Shown: positions 47,273 to 58,681 of the stretch, piece by piece
Position numbering within the stretch: the first letter of the stretch is position 1
How the letters are laid out: the number at the start of each line of letters is the position of its first letter
NCBI RefSeq assembly: GCF_040954645.1
Contig: NC_092805.1
Location: 70,355,186 to 70,419,185, forward strand
Origin: Diabrotica undecimpunctata
Taxonomy: Eukaryota; Arthropoda; Insecta; Coleoptera; Chrysomelidae
Length of the DNA: 64,000 nt
Direction of reading: 5' to 3'
Program-made: the position numbers and the translations under genes
Notes under the pieces: generated by a model
The model's input: only the letters and a program-made list of their open reading frames with translations
Database searches by the model: none
What the model was told of the DNA's origin: nothing

Positions 47273-48793
47273 AAACCATCTAACAGATATATATCTCTAA
47301 AAATTACAACTTTCAATGCAAGAACCCTGCTATCAGAAGAAAAATTCATAGAAATGGAATCTGAACTTGATAAAATCAATTGGGACATTGTTGGAGTCGC
47401 TGAGGTCAGAAGAAAAAAAGAAAGCCTAACCATTTTAAAATCCGGTCACATTTTCTATCATGTCGGAGAAAACTATGAGAATGGAGGCATTGGGCTCTTT
47501 ATTAATAAAAAACTAGCTGAGAATATCATATCAGTAAAAGCAGTTTCCACAAGAGTTATACTTGCAAAGTTACAAATAAACACCCGTTACTCCATAAAGA
47601 TCATTCAAGTCTATGCACCAACATCGAGTCACGCTGAAGAAGAAATAGAACAGTTCTATGATGACTTGTACACAGCTGTTTCAGAAGACCAAGAACATTT
47701 TACGGTAACATGTGGCGACTTTAATGACAAAATAGGAATAAGCACTGACCCAGCTGAAAATGCCCTCGGAAATTTTGGCACACCAGATAGAAACGAAAGG
47801 GGCGAAATACTCTTAAATTTCCTATTAGAAAACAATCTATATTTAATGAATAGCTTCTTATATAAGAAGATCCATAGAAGATGGACTTGGAAGAGCCCCT
47901 ATGGTAAGACAAAAAATGAGATCGACTTCATCATCACTGACAAAAAACATATAGTCAAAGATGTTACAGTCTTAAATCAATTTTCGGTTGCAAGCGATCA
48001 TAGAATAGTCCGAGCAACTGTAGAAGTCAATATTAAGCAAGAAAGACTGAAGATGATAAAAAGTAAAAAATTCAAACCTTGGATGCGCCCAACGAATGAA
48101 CTTGAGTTTGAAAAATGTATCACCAGTAACTTACTCAGAAATACAACAAGAGAAGACATAAATAACCTAAACGAAGAAATAGTAGATACATTAACAGAAG
48201 CTCAGGAAAAATTTGGCCCTAAACATGGAATAGAACAAAAAAATAGTAAAGAAACGAAACAAAAAATGGAAGATCGTAGAATGCTAAGAAGTCAAGGAAC
48301 TGTTGACTCACAAGATATAAACAACATAAATAAAGAAATCTCTAAAGCCATCAGACGGGATATTAGAAAATACAACAACGAGAAAATTATAAAAACTATA
48401 GAAGACAACAAAAGCATGAAACCATTGAGAAGAAAAATAGAAAATGACAAAAAAGAAATCTTCCAACTTAAAGACAAAAACGGAAATATTATCTCAGATA
48501 GACCAAGCATATTACATATAGTGGAAAGTTTCTATGAAACATTATATAAAAGTCAAGTTATTCTAGAGCTCATCGAACAACCAATACAAAAGGTACATAA
48601 TGTAGGATCGGAGGATGTACCAGATATATCACGAGAGGAAATTCAACATGCCCTCAAAAATATGAAAAATAATAGAGGTCCGGGGGAAGATGGTGTAGTC
48701 ATTGAGACAATTAAACTAGGAGGTCCACTTTTGATGTCCCGAATCCAAACACTTTTTAATCTATGTCTGCATAGTGAAAACATTCCAAGTTAA
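47273..48793 (+). pseudogene. RTE LINE endonuclease and RT N-terminus
   Basis: The frame gives the full apurinic-type endonuclease: LKITTFNARTLLSEEKFIEM, GVAEVRRK (catalytic E), IIQVYAPTSSHAEEE, TCGDFNDKIG (D and N), RWTWKSPYGKTKNEIDFII and SVASDHRIV (SDH). A K/E-rich linker and the RT entry GEDGVVIETIKLGG follow. Computer-style frame starts at 47,159 lie in flanking DNA; a real start is unclear, and 47,352 (ATG before ESELDKI) is too late to keep the first motif. TAA at 48,791-48,793 replaces a coding triplet within IPS-WKNSV; the same frame continues beyond it. Confidence 0.85.
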
Positions 48794-50095
48794 TGGAAAA
48801 ATTCGGTTACAATCATCCTCCACAAAAAAGGGGATAAAGCAGATCTCGAAAACTATAGGCCAATTAGTTTGCTTAACTACCTATACAAGCTCTTTACTCG
48901 AATACTGACAAACAGATTAGAAGCAAAACTCGATTTCTATCAATCAGAAGAACAGGCACGATTTCGAGCGGGACACGGAACAAACGACCATTTGCAATGC
49001 CTTAAAACTCTAGTTGAAAAGTCTATCGAATATAACAGACCCCTTGCTCTTATCTTTGTCGACTTCCACAAAGCATTTGACACAGTCGAAAAAGTTGCTA
49101 TCTTAAAAGCACTATCAGAATGCAGAATATATCAAAGGTATGCAAATATTATTCGAAATATATACGAAAATGCGACAACAACCGTTAACCTCCATTGCAC
49201 TGAGAAGATAAAAATTGGCAGAGGGGTGCGGCAGGGAGATACCTTGTCGCCAAAACTATTTATAACAGTTATGGAGTACGCATTTAAAAGGCTAGAGTGG
49301 GAATCAAAGGGTATTAGAATCGATGGAAAGATATTCAATCATCTCAGATATGCCGATGATATTGTTCTCATAACAGACAACTTAGGAGAAACCAGAGTTA
49401 TGCTACAACAACTACAGCAAGTAACCCAGAAAGTCGGTTTAAAAATAAACTATGGAAAAACAAAAATGATGACCAATCTCGTCCCCAATGAGCTAATAGA
49501 AATCAAAAAGTCGCCCATAGAACTTGTAGAAAAATATGTGTATTTGGGTCACGAAATAAGGTTAACGCGAGATAACCAAACATGCGAGCTACTCAAAAGA
49601 ATAAGTCTGGGTTGGGCTGCATTCGGAAAAATGAGAGACGTATTTACAACAAATATACCGATCCATTTAAAAAGAAAAGCTTTTAACCAGTGCGTTCTAC
49701 CAGTACTCACATACGGAGCAGAAACCTTAACTCTCACAAAAACATCAGGACACAACGAAAGATGGAGAGATCAATGCTTGGAATAAACTTAAGCAATAGA
49801 ATAAGAAACGAGGAAGTTCGTAGACGAACCGGAGTGGAAGACATTATCGAACATATTACAAAAAAAAAATGGAGATGGGCAGGACATGTTGCAAGAATGA
49901 AAGACAACAGTTGGACAAAAAAATTGCTTGAGTGGAGACCACGGGCTGACAAGCGAAGCCTAGGAAGACCCCCAAAGCGATGGACCAACGACCTCAAAAG
50001 AATCGTGACCAATTGGATACCAGAGGCGCAGAACAGAAGCAGATGGAAAAGTCTAGAGGAGGCCTATGTTCAACAATGGACAACTCAGGGCTGAT
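48794..50095 (+). pseudogene. RTE LINE reverse transcriptase and C-terminal tail
   Basis: Same frame after the stop: LHKKGDKADLENYRPISL, FVDFHKAFDTV (first catalytic D), GVRQGDTLSPKLFITVMEY, LRYADDIVLITDNLGE (catalytic DD, about 49,346-49,395), YVYLGHEIRLTRDNQ and LTYGAETLTLTKT. A frameshift near 49,742-49,765 moves the tail (QRKMERSMLGINLSNRI, KWRWAGHVARMKD, LGRPPKRWTNDL) to the frame ending TGA at 50,092-50,094. Apart from one stop and one shift the protein is complete, so this copy is among the youngest LINEs in the window. Confidence 0.87.
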
Positions 50096-50110
50096 TGATG
50101 ATGATGATGA

Positions 50111-51059
50111 TGACTATTAGACCGCTTTTTTTTGCTGCTACTAGCATTATTTTAGAGCATTCTATTATTTAATTTATGGATTAAATCCGATAGCAAATAG
50201 ATATTCTTCACTTTCTCGGAGAAATAATATTCTAACACACAAAATCCTATTAAATTGTCAAAACCTTCCTTGCATATTCTATTCACTTATGAGGAGCAGC
50301 AGCAATATCAGTACCATAATAAGGCGTATAGTTCTGGACTGGCTAATTGTTGGATAATGAGAAGCATGAGTGTAGCAGTTTTAATGTTTTCGGGACTGCT
50401 ACCTGGTATCGGGGAGCAGAATTATCATTACTGAGTTAATGCATATAGGAATTGTTGCTTGAACTTTATTATTATTAAACAACACTATATTTCCTAGTAA
50501 AATAATCATAAATTTACAGTAAGAAAAATTTTTGAACGTTGGTTATGAAAACAGCATGTACATACCACCGGGTTCACTATGTCCATATCCAGCAAAATCC
50601 TTGTAATAATGATACTGGAAACCAAAGATGAAAATATGCTCCAAGAAACTCTGTGTTATAAAACAGTCGAATAAAATACAGATTCTCGATTCCAATAATC
50701 AAAAAATTAATGAACAGCTTACTAAAATAGAAATAACGCCTATTTAAGATGTAACCCATTAACGGCCCAAGGGACAAAGCTCTCCTAGCATATGCTAATG
50801 ATATAGAACTCATAACTCTAATGAGAAACTCTTTCGTCCACAAACTTCAATAAAGTGAAGAGAGCACAAAAAATGTTTGACTTAAAATCAACGAAATGAA
50901 AACCAAATACAAGCGAATCAACAGAAAACCAATCAACCAATTCAATAAATTTAGAAAAAACATTAAAGTCAACAACTACAATTTCGAAAGTATGGAACAC
51001 TTTAAATATCTTAGATCACTAATCACGGTTAGTAATAATGCCACTAAAGAAATACAGTG
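50111..51059. repeat. Continuation of the LINE-tail repeat after the RTE insertion
   Basis: 50,111-50,123 is the right target duplication. 50,124-50,475 continues copy d. 50,475-51,059 matches 45,480-46,005, with MKTKYKRINRKPINQ and MEHFKYLRSLITV still readable on the plus strand (50,896-51,050). It resumes at 58,497 after the endogenous retrovirus. Confidence 0.7.
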
Positions 51060-51063
51060 CATA
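51060..51063. repeat. Target-site duplication CATA, left copy
   Basis: CATA adjoins the LTR here and at 58,493-58,496. The uninterrupted sequence (AATACAGATCATAATTTAAAC) is visible near 31,402 and 43,899. Alternating pyrimidine-purine targets are usual for errantiviruses. Confidence 0.8.
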
Positions 51064-51280
51064 AAATTTAAATTTCAAAAAATGAAATTTGTTTTTAAAA
51101 AATATTTTTATTTCTAAGCTACAATTTTAATGCATCTAAACTGAACAAGACCAAGAATAATAATGATTTTTACAATGCAAATAACAAAGAAACAATACGA
51201 CAACTTCTGGGGAAACTGCAGAGTAAGCCGCAGGTGTTGGTTGCGATTCTGCCAGGTCCGGACTTTCGTACCATGTAACT
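51064..51280 (-). repeat. 3' LTR of the endogenous retrovirus
   Basis: 217 bp. In element direction it begins AGTTACATGGTACGAAAG and ends AAATTTAAATTT-like sequence. It matches 58,277-58,492 except for two substitutions and one A indel at the low end. Confidence 0.9.
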
Positions 51281-51289
51281 CCTTCGTCC

Positions 51290-52981
51290 TTAAGAGGAAA
51301 AAATAACGGAGGTATTTTTAGATTCCAAATTTTGGGGACATCTTTCTTCCAATGGAATTTCGTCAGGAACCCTCTTATTTTTGCAATACTTCCGGTATCT
51401 GGTGATGATGTAAATTATAACGATTAGTATTAATATAGATAAGATGACTGAACCGGTGCTGATAATGGGTGTAGTTGGAAAGCTAATTTCTTCTACTGGT
51501 GAAAGATTTCTGGTAATTCTGTTAATTTCGTATAGTCCTTCCATATCGATTTTGCTCAAATTGGTTACTTGATAATTTACCTTTTTAGTCGAGAAATTTT
51601 CTAGTTTTGGTAATATTATGATTTTCCCAGATTGGATTCGTGGATTGTTTGAAAATTTTAAGGTTCCAACTTCTATTTCACATTTTGGCGGGATTTCTAT
51701 TAACAAAGGTTCTTTTATTTCCAAAAACGAATTGGACTCACATTTTGAGATTAATTTGACAGTACTGGATGGGATTATTAAGATCTGGTTCTCCATGACG
51801 TGCTCGATAATGGGTTCTTGTAGATTTACTTCAGTGGCGTAGCATTTCTCTGGGTTACGTCCATCAATTAATTTATAGGTGCAGGTATCTATTTGGGTGT
51901 AGTCCTGTTGGCAGTAGTATCTGGTTTCGAGGATGGGACATTCTTCTTTTATCGATAGTGATTTTTCTCCTTTTGCCAAGTAGGGATATAAGGGAATATA
52001 TGTTTGATGATTTTGTATTACGGGGTAAACATGGAAAAAATCGTAATTTTCTGATTTGAATATAGGAACATGGATTGCGAATATAAGCTTGGATTCGTAA
52101 AAGGTTACTTGGGTACTGAGAAACAGATAGTATGTTAGCACATTGTTAAATTTTGCGATTTGTTCTTCTTTGTATATATGTGATAAATATGACATCATTT
52201 CTGAGATTTCTTGGGTAGATATTATTGAATTATGAAGGGTATTTAATTTAGAGAAAACGATCGAATTTTCAATATTGTCAATAAATGTTATTAAATTTTG
52301 GCAATCAAGATTAATCTGGTAAAGAATACTTTGATAAGTTATGTAATTATCCAAAGTGATTATTTTGGTTTCTAATGAATATTTAAATTTTTCTATATTG
52401 TCTTGTAATTTTTGTTGATTTTGCCACAAGGTTGATAAAGATTGATTATAATGATTAACGAGCTTTTTGTACAAAGTTGACTGAAGGTTAAGTTCATGAA
52501 TTACATTTTTCTGATTTAATTGTAAAATATTAATTGCTTTATCGTATCGTTCTCCATCGTCAGCATCTAAAGTTCCAAAAGCCCATTTATTAATTTTGCC
52601 TATTCCATCTATTAAACCTCTTTTAGAGCGAATATGTGGATGTAAATTTTCAAATTTTCTTTCGAGAATTGTTATTAAGAATTCGGTTCTTTTTGTCATT
52701 TGTTCAGCTAAGTTATGATAAGATATAGGGTTAGAAGCATTACTTACTATTAGACTATTCTTAAGGCTATAAAAATGGTTAGTTAAACTAGTTATCTGTT
52801 TAGTTACTTTTCTTAAATCTAGATAGTGTATAAAGGTATGCTTAGTGTAAATAATATTACAGGGTCCTAATAGTATGGGTAACAAAGGATTCGTTATAGG
52901 AGTAATTTTTACATCTTCTCCTTCACATCTCCGTTGAAGTCCCAAGAATATCAGGAGCAAACACGTTGTCCGGATTTTCAT
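51290..52981 (-). CDS. env: Envelope glycoprotein (errantivirus Env / baculovirus F type)
   Basis: 564 codons from the ATG at 52,979-52,981. A hydrophobic signal peptide follows a short basic start (residues about 5-17). A furin-type site RSKR lies near residue 119, followed by a glycine- and hydrophobic fusion-peptide-like stretch and a DADDGERY motif typical of this family. A long helical ectodomain with several cysteines follows, then one transmembrane helix near the C-terminus (about 51,400-51,465) and a short basic tail. In the family this protein sits on the particle surface and mediates membrane fusion. The frame is intact. Unusually it is in the same open frame as the upstream integrase, with no stop between them; normally env is read from a spliced RNA. 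Confidence 0.85.
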   Translation of the reverse strand: MKIRTTCLLLIFLGLQRRCEGEDVKITPITNPLLPILLGPCNIIYTKHTFIHYLDLRKVTKQITSLTNHFYSLKNSLIVSNASNPISYHNLAEQMTKRTEFLITILERKFENLHPHIRSKRGLIDGIGKINKWAFGTLDADDGERYDKAINILQLNQKNVIHELNLQSTLYKKLVNHYNQSLSTLWQNQQKLQDNIEKFKYSLETKIITLDNYITYQSILYQINLDCQNLITFIDNIENSIVFSKLNTLHNSIISTQEISEMMSYLSHIYKEEQIAKFNNVLTYYLFLSTQVTFYESKLIFAIHVPIFKSENYDFFHVYPVIQNHQTYIPLYPYLAKGEKSLSIKEECPILETRYYCQQDYTQIDTCTYKLIDGRNPEKCYATEVNLQEPIIEHVMENQILIIPSSTVKLISKCESNSFLEIKEPLLIEIPPKCEIEVGTLKFSNNPRIQSGKIIILPKLENFSTKKVNYQVTNLSKIDMEGLYEINRITRNLSPVEEISFPTTPIISTGSVILSILILIVIIYIITRYRKYCKNKRVPDEIPLEERCPQNLESKNTSVIFSS

Positions 52982-54962
52982 TTTCCTGAGAAAAGATATT
53001 TTTTGTTTTACTCTGGGTTTTCTGATTATATTTTTATGGTAATTTCCTTTATTAGTTTGTAAGATAAGACCTGAATCTTGGACTACTTCAGTCTTTTTAA
53101 ATTTTGGTGCCTTTTTATCGCGCAATTTTGTTTTGACGTATGCAACGTCCTGGTTAGAGAAATCTGGAGGGTCATTTCGATTTTCATTTAATTTATTAAT
53201 TATTTTTTCTTTTGTTTCTACGTTTCTACTTTTTATTATTTCGTATAACTGTTTACTTGCTTTTTTATGGTTTTGTACATAGTATGATAAAATAAGGTTA
53301 TCGTCCAAGTCGAAAGGATCTGGACTATTAATGTGTCCTTTTATTATTTCAAATGGGGTAAACTTAGTGATGGAATGAATTGAATTATTATAACTTAGAA
53401 TAGCATGTTTTATTAATTGGTTAGGAGTTAATTCTTTATTTTCTTCTCTAAGACAGCGAAAGCATTCTATTAGTGTAGAATGAAACCTTTCTACGGGGGA
53501 GTTGGAATTACTATTTTTAGAAGTTGTGAAATGTAGTTCTATATGGTGAAGTTTACAAAAATCGTTAAGGTCATTATTTTTGAATTCTGTTCCACAGTCG
53601 GCAGTAATTTTATAAGGTAAACCGTGGTGGCTTACGAAGAGAAGTAAATTTTCCACTACGGAGGTGCCATTGACACTAGGTAAAGGATATGCTTGAGCAT
53701 ATCTCGAAAATGAATCTATAATCGTTAAATATGATTGGTTAGAAATTTTAAAGACATCTACATGAATATGTTCAAAGGGTTTTGATGCAGTGGGAGTTAG
53801 ACCAAATTTTATAATTGGAGGATTTCTATCGTATTTGTTTTTAAGACAAGTTTCACAATTATTTATAAATCGTTCGATATCTTCTGCCATTTTTGGCCAA
53901 TCGTAACGTGATCCTAGGGACATTTTTACTTCATTTATACAGCGATGTCCCTTTTTGTGTATGTGATAATACTCTAATTTTTCTTTCTGTTCCTGAGTAT
54001 CTATTATGTCAGTTAAAAATTTTGTGGAATGTACAAATTTAAAAGCGGAATTTTTAAAATAATTCTGAACTATTACTACAAATGTTTCTGGTAAAATATT
54101 TTCTTTAAAGTACAACGCATAAATCTTTTTGGGATCTATATATTCTTTTACAAATTTAAAAATACCTTCTTCAATATTTCTTTGGGGTAAAGTAACATAA
54201 AATCTATTATTATCAAATATTTTTTCATTTTTGCATTTTATTTTATTTATTTCTCCACCTGTTAATATAATTTGATTTTTATAAGTATTTAGGGCTTTTT
54301 CGGTTATGGGTATACCTAGAATGGGATTTTCTAAAGAGGTATGACAGGTTTCTAAGTCTGAGTCATCTCTTTCGGGATTTTTGAGAGGGGGTCGAACTTG
54401 TATGTCCGAAATAATATTTATTTTACTAGTTGATCCATCATTTAGTAAGGAGTCAAGGTCTCCTTCTGAAAGTTGCGGTAAGTCGTCAAAGTTGCGTAGT
54501 TCATTATCTATTATTTCATTTATGTCACCTAAATTAACGTCCATCGATTCCGTTTCGAGAGCATTTAAATCGGAATCTATTTTAATTCTAGAAAGCGCGT
54601 CGGCTACTTTATTATTTTTCCCTTTTAAATATTGGATATCATAATCAAATTCTTCGAGCTTAAGTATCCACCGTACTAAGCGAGAGTTTGGCTCTTTAAG
54701 TGAAAATAACCACTGAAGGGGTTTATGATCAGTTAAAATTTGGAATCTGCGACCGAAGAGGTAGGGTCGAAAATATTTGCAACCGTATACAATCGCTAAT
54801 AACTCTTTCTCTATGGTTGAATAATTAATTTCGGCTGAATTTAACGTACGTGAGGCGTAACATATAGGATGGTTTTCTTGCATGAGAACGCTGCCAACTG
54901 CATAATTAGAAGCATCAGTTATTAATTGAAAATTTTTGTTAAAGTCGGGATAAGCTAAAATA
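52982..54962 (-). pseudogene. pol: Pol, RNase H and integrase part
   Basis: After the frameshift near 54,960, the frame (apparent start 54,883) holds RNase H with CYASRTLNSAEINYSTIEKE and LTDHKPLQWLF, and a tether ending KVADALSRI. A linker of about 200 residues leads to integrase: HHCC module (HIHKKGHRC...CETC, about 53,840-53,960), then catalytic D in HVDVFKI (about 53,760), D in TADCGTEF (about 53,597) and E in SPVERFHST (about 53,492), with the family's D-35-E spacing. The C-terminal region is basic. It runs into env with no stop. Confidence 0.85.
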
Positions 54963-56670
54963 GGTAGTCAAAAGATTTTTACAAATATTAAAACAGTCTA
55001 AGAATTCTTTGTTGTGGACAACTTTCTGATCCTTTTTTAAACACATGGTCATAGGTTTAGTTATAGCTGCAAAGTTTTTAATGAATTTTCTATAGTATCC
55101 TAACAAACCTAAGAAGGACTTTATTTCTTTCTGCGTACGAGGGGTAGGAAAATTTTTAATCGCTCTAATCTTTTTTGGATTGGGCTTAACTCCGTCTGGG
55201 GTCACTATATGCCCTAAAAATTCAACTTCCTTTCTAAGGAATTCGCATTTATCGATTTGTATTTTTAATTGTGCATCTTTTAATTTTGCAAACACTAATT
55301 TTAAGTTTTGAATGTGCTCTTGGAGGCTTGTGCTAAAAATAATTATATCGTCCATATATACCATACAGATTTTGTTTTGTAAATCCTTTAATATTTCATC
55401 CATTACCCTTTGGAAGGTGGATGGTGCGTTTTTTAAGCCAAAAGGCATTCTTAAAAATTCGTAGTGTCCATTATTAACACTAAATGCTGTTTTTTCTATG
55501 GAGCAGGGGCTCATCTCGATTTGATGAAAACCGTCAAAAACTAAGTCAAGAGTAGTGAAATATTGTGCTCGTCCTAATTTGTCCAATATTTCGGTAATAT
55601 TGGGTATGGGATATCGATCACTAATGGTTTTATCATTAAGTTTCCTATAATCTATAACACAGCGAAATTTTTGTTGATTGGAAGAATCGAGTTTCTTCTT
55701 TACTATCCAAAGTGGGGAGCCCCAGGGACTATTACTGGCTCTAATAATTCCGTCGTCTAACATTTTGTCAATTTGCTTTTTAATTTCTTCCTTGTGAACA
55801 TAAGGGTATCTGTACGACTTTACATGTACAGGTTCCTCGTCGGTTGTTTTAATAACATGTTTTACTTTTGACGTAAATGTAAGTGGGTCACCGGGTTTTA
55901 AAAATATATCTTTATATCGCGAACATAATTTAATAATTTCGGATTTTTCTTCCGCGTTCATATGATCCGTTCTAATAAGATTTTGGATTTGCATTTTATC
56001 TATTTTATAATTATTTTGTCTATTAGAAAATTCAAATTTATAACATTGATAAACGTTAGAATCGTATGAATAAGCGTTTATGGGTTTTAATAAAGTTATA
56101 GATAAATTTTTATTAGTTTCATTGACAAATTCTACTAAAGCTAAACCATCATTTGCTACAGTTAGCATTTCTGGTACATACATATCACCTAAAATTATCT
56201 TATCAATTAATATTTCACCGTTCGGTACGGTCACAGGGACTTCTTTTCTAATCTTCTCATAAGGGCCAACAGATATTTCAAACTTTATGTCTGATGGTTT
56301 TCTAAATTTAATAGGGATTATTGTGTCTCTGCTAACGAGACATTTATTATTAAAATAAATGTTAAACTTCATGGATAATAGGTCATTAACCCCGACCAAG
56401 CCATCATAAAACTCATGAAAATCATATAATATGTAGTGCAGTATGTTGTTTCGATTAAATTCTTGGAACGCCGGTATGGCTGCTTGGTATTTGATATCTT
56501 TCGTGCCAAGAGACGTAGAAATTGAAACGTTTGAAGAATATATGCAATCTGAATAAAATTGTTCAGCAATACTGGGTTTTAAGATTGATTTCGTACTACC
56601 AGTATCAATTAATAATTTTAATGGGGGATTAGAAATAGTGATGTAAGGTAAAGGGTTATTAGAGGTTAAA
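54939..56670 (-). pseudogene. pol: Pol, protease and reverse transcriptase part
   Basis: Protease: LLIDTGSTKSIL near 56,600 (active-site D-T-G). The frame is continuous from about 56,715, where it overlaps the end of gag in the -1 frame, so the TTG at 56,397-56,399 is not a meaningful start. RT motifs: FRCVIDYRKLNDKTISDRYP, FTTLDLVFDGFHQIEM, FLRMPFGLKNAPSTFQRVM and VYMDDIIIFS (catalytic DD, about 55,345-55,370). The RT palm and thumb are complete. The frame is lost near 54,960 by what looks like a one-base deletion just before RNase H, giving a false stop at 54,939. Confidence 0.88.
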
Positions 56671-56680
56671 TTTAATTCGA

Positions 56681-57958
56681 TTAAGTTATTTGGTTTTCTG
56701 AGGTGGTTTCCTGAAAATTCTGAGGAAAATAATCTAAATCTACTTGCTCACCGGAATAGATATCTGCGTCGACGTCGCTATGCGTCTGTCCGCATTCTTG
56801 TCTATCGCAATCATTATTATATAATTCTTCAACTATAATATTCGGCTTTTGCCCATTATTTTGAAAATAGTTTCTATTAAAATTATTTGTTCTTCTGTTG
56901 AACGTTGAAGGGAATCTAGAATTTGTGGAAATATTCATCGGTTCCGGCTTTGGGGCGCGATGTTGGGGAGTTCGATTTGGTCTGAAAACATTCGTATTTC
57001 GGGAAGGTCCAAAGACTTCAGAATTAGTTGGGAGTCTTTTAGGGGGTAGCTGTTGAGGCTGTACATTAATAGGTTGGCGAGGCCATTGGAAATTTTGAGG
57101 ATAATTATTATTTGTATTAAAGTTTGGATTTTGGGGAATAGAAGAATTTGTTTAAAAATATTGATTATTCATGGGATTATAAAATTGCCTGTTTGGATTA
57201 GGAAAATTCTGATTTCTGAAATTGCCTTTATTTTGGTGCGACTTATTGTCATTATTACTTGAATAAAATTTCTCGAAATTCTCAAATTCATTTACATAAG
57301 CTATGGCGTGTTCTAAAGAAGCTGGTGCTTTTAAATGCATATTATTTTTTAATGTGCCGGTACAACCCGTAATAAAAGTGTTTAGTGCTGTATTTTCGCA
57401 AAATTGTATGAAAACAGCCTTTTGATTTACATCAAGATTAGTATCATTGTTAATTCTTTGTACTATATTACTTACTAACAATTGTAATCTATTTCCAAAT
57501 TCTAATAAATTTTCATTTCTTTGTGGCCTATTTCTAGTAAGTTCTTGTGTTAAGGATTGTAAATTACGTTTATCAGAAAAACATTGTATAAGCGCGGCTT
57601 TTAAAAAAGCCCAATTATTTAATTCTACCCTATTTCCTACCATAAGCTCAGCTTTTCCTATAAGTTTTCCTTGAATACATTCAAAAATGTGATCATTTAA
57701 TTCTTGGTCATTATATGCTCTATATGTAGTAATTAAGTTATCGCAAAGATAAATAAATTTATTTAAAGTATTAGTATCTCCATCATAAGGTCTAATATTT
57801 GAAATTTTTGACTTAAATAGTTCCCAATTAATGGGACGATTAGCTTGAACAGTTTGGTTAGTTGCCATTTTAATATTTTTATTATCTTTATTCTTCCTAC
57901 CTTTAAAGTTAATCTTTAGATTCTTAAGAGATTCTACCAAGGAATCAGCGTCAATCAT
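56681..57958 (-). pseudogene. gag: Gag
   Basis: Probable start ATG at 57,956-57,958 (MIDADSLVESLKNL); an earlier ATG at 57,983-57,985 is also in frame. A capsid-like helical region (FKSKISNIRPYDGDTNTLNK to about 57,290) precedes an N/Q/P-rich tail without a zinc knuckle, usual for errantivirus Gag. TAA at 57,152-57,154 interrupts the tail; the same frame goes on to TAA at about 56,681. The pol frame overlaps the last codons in -1, so Gag-Pol would be made by -1 frameshifting in intact relatives. Confidence 0.82.
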
Positions 57959-58260
57959 AAAATGAAAATATCGTCTAATAAACAATGTCTTAACAAGCTA
58001 TCTTCCGAATTTATGAAAAATAAATAAGGAAGGCAAGAAGGAACTTGGCACTCACCTCGATAGTCTTTGCCAACTACTTCTCCAAATTCGTCCACCCAAA
58101 TGAAGGACTGCTGTCATTGAAGGGCTGCTTTCCAATGGGGGCTGCTTTCCACTAAACGGAATGTTCTTTGGATTTGCACTTAAGGCGTTGAAACACCAAA
58201 GTCCCGAAAAAGTCTGCTTTCCGATAGATACGAAATTCACAGATTCGCGACTCGCACAAA

Positions 58261-58277
58261 TCCTACTGACTGCGCCA
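58261..58277 (-). other. Primer-binding site, tRNA-Ser type
   Basis: On the minus strand TGGCGCAGTCAGTAGGA follows the 5' LTR directly. It is the type complementary to the tRNA-Ser 3' end that is known from the 17.6/297/Idefix group. The leader to gag (57,959-58,260) is about 300 bp. Confidence 0.8.
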
Positions 58278-58492
58278 AATTTAAATTTTAAAAAATTAAA
58301 TTTGTTTTTAAAAATATTTTTATTTCTAAGCTACAATTTTAATGCATCTAAACTGAACAAGACCAAGAATAATAATGATTTTTACAATGCAAATAACAAA
58401 GAAACAATACGACAACTTCTGGGGAAACTGCAGAGTAAGCCGCAGGTGTTGGTTGCGATTCTGCCAGGTCCGGACTTTCGTACCATGTAACT
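58277..58492 (-). repeat. 5' LTR of the endogenous retrovirus
   Basis: About 216 bp, nearly identical to 51,064-51,280. The right target copy CATA follows at 58,493-58,496. Confidence 0.9.
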
Positions 58493-58496
58493 CATA

Positions 58497-58660
58497 ATTC
58501 AAACTTCAGACCTATTTTAATACATGGATGTGAGTCATGGAGAATGACTAAAACAAATAAGGAAGCACTTCGAATATTTGAAAGGAAAATAATCAGAAAT
58601 TTTTATTTAACCCCAGTATCATAACTACTATTTAAATGGGAATAAGCCACAATTAGAGGT
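58497..58660 (+). pseudogene. LINE tail, continuation after the retrovirus
   Basis: Resumes the LINE fragment broken at 51,060 with CESWRMTKTNKEALRIFERK (about 58,529-58,590). A GTTAAA short tandem run follows at 58,658-58,681. Confidence 0.7.
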
Positions 58661-58681
58661 TAAAGTTAAAGTTAAAGTTAA

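Larger units (their letters stand above)
47206..50110 (+). mobile_element. RTE-type LINE, nearly full length
   Basis: About 2.9 kb, with a 5' region containing a G11 run at 47,240-47,250, an endonuclease-RT frame and a TGATGA tail. It is flanked by a 13-bp duplication. It carries one stop and one frameshift. Confidence 0.88.
51064..58492 (-). mobile_element. Errantivirus-like endogenous retrovirus, minus strand
   Basis: 7.4 kb with short LTRs starting AGTTA, a tRNA-Ser-type primer site, and gag, pol and env in order on the minus strand. The LTRs differ at only about three positions, so insertion was recent. A gag stop and a pol frameshift make this copy defective as it stands. It belongs to the insect gypsy/17.6/297 group of Metaviridae in architecture. 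Confidence 0.92.
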
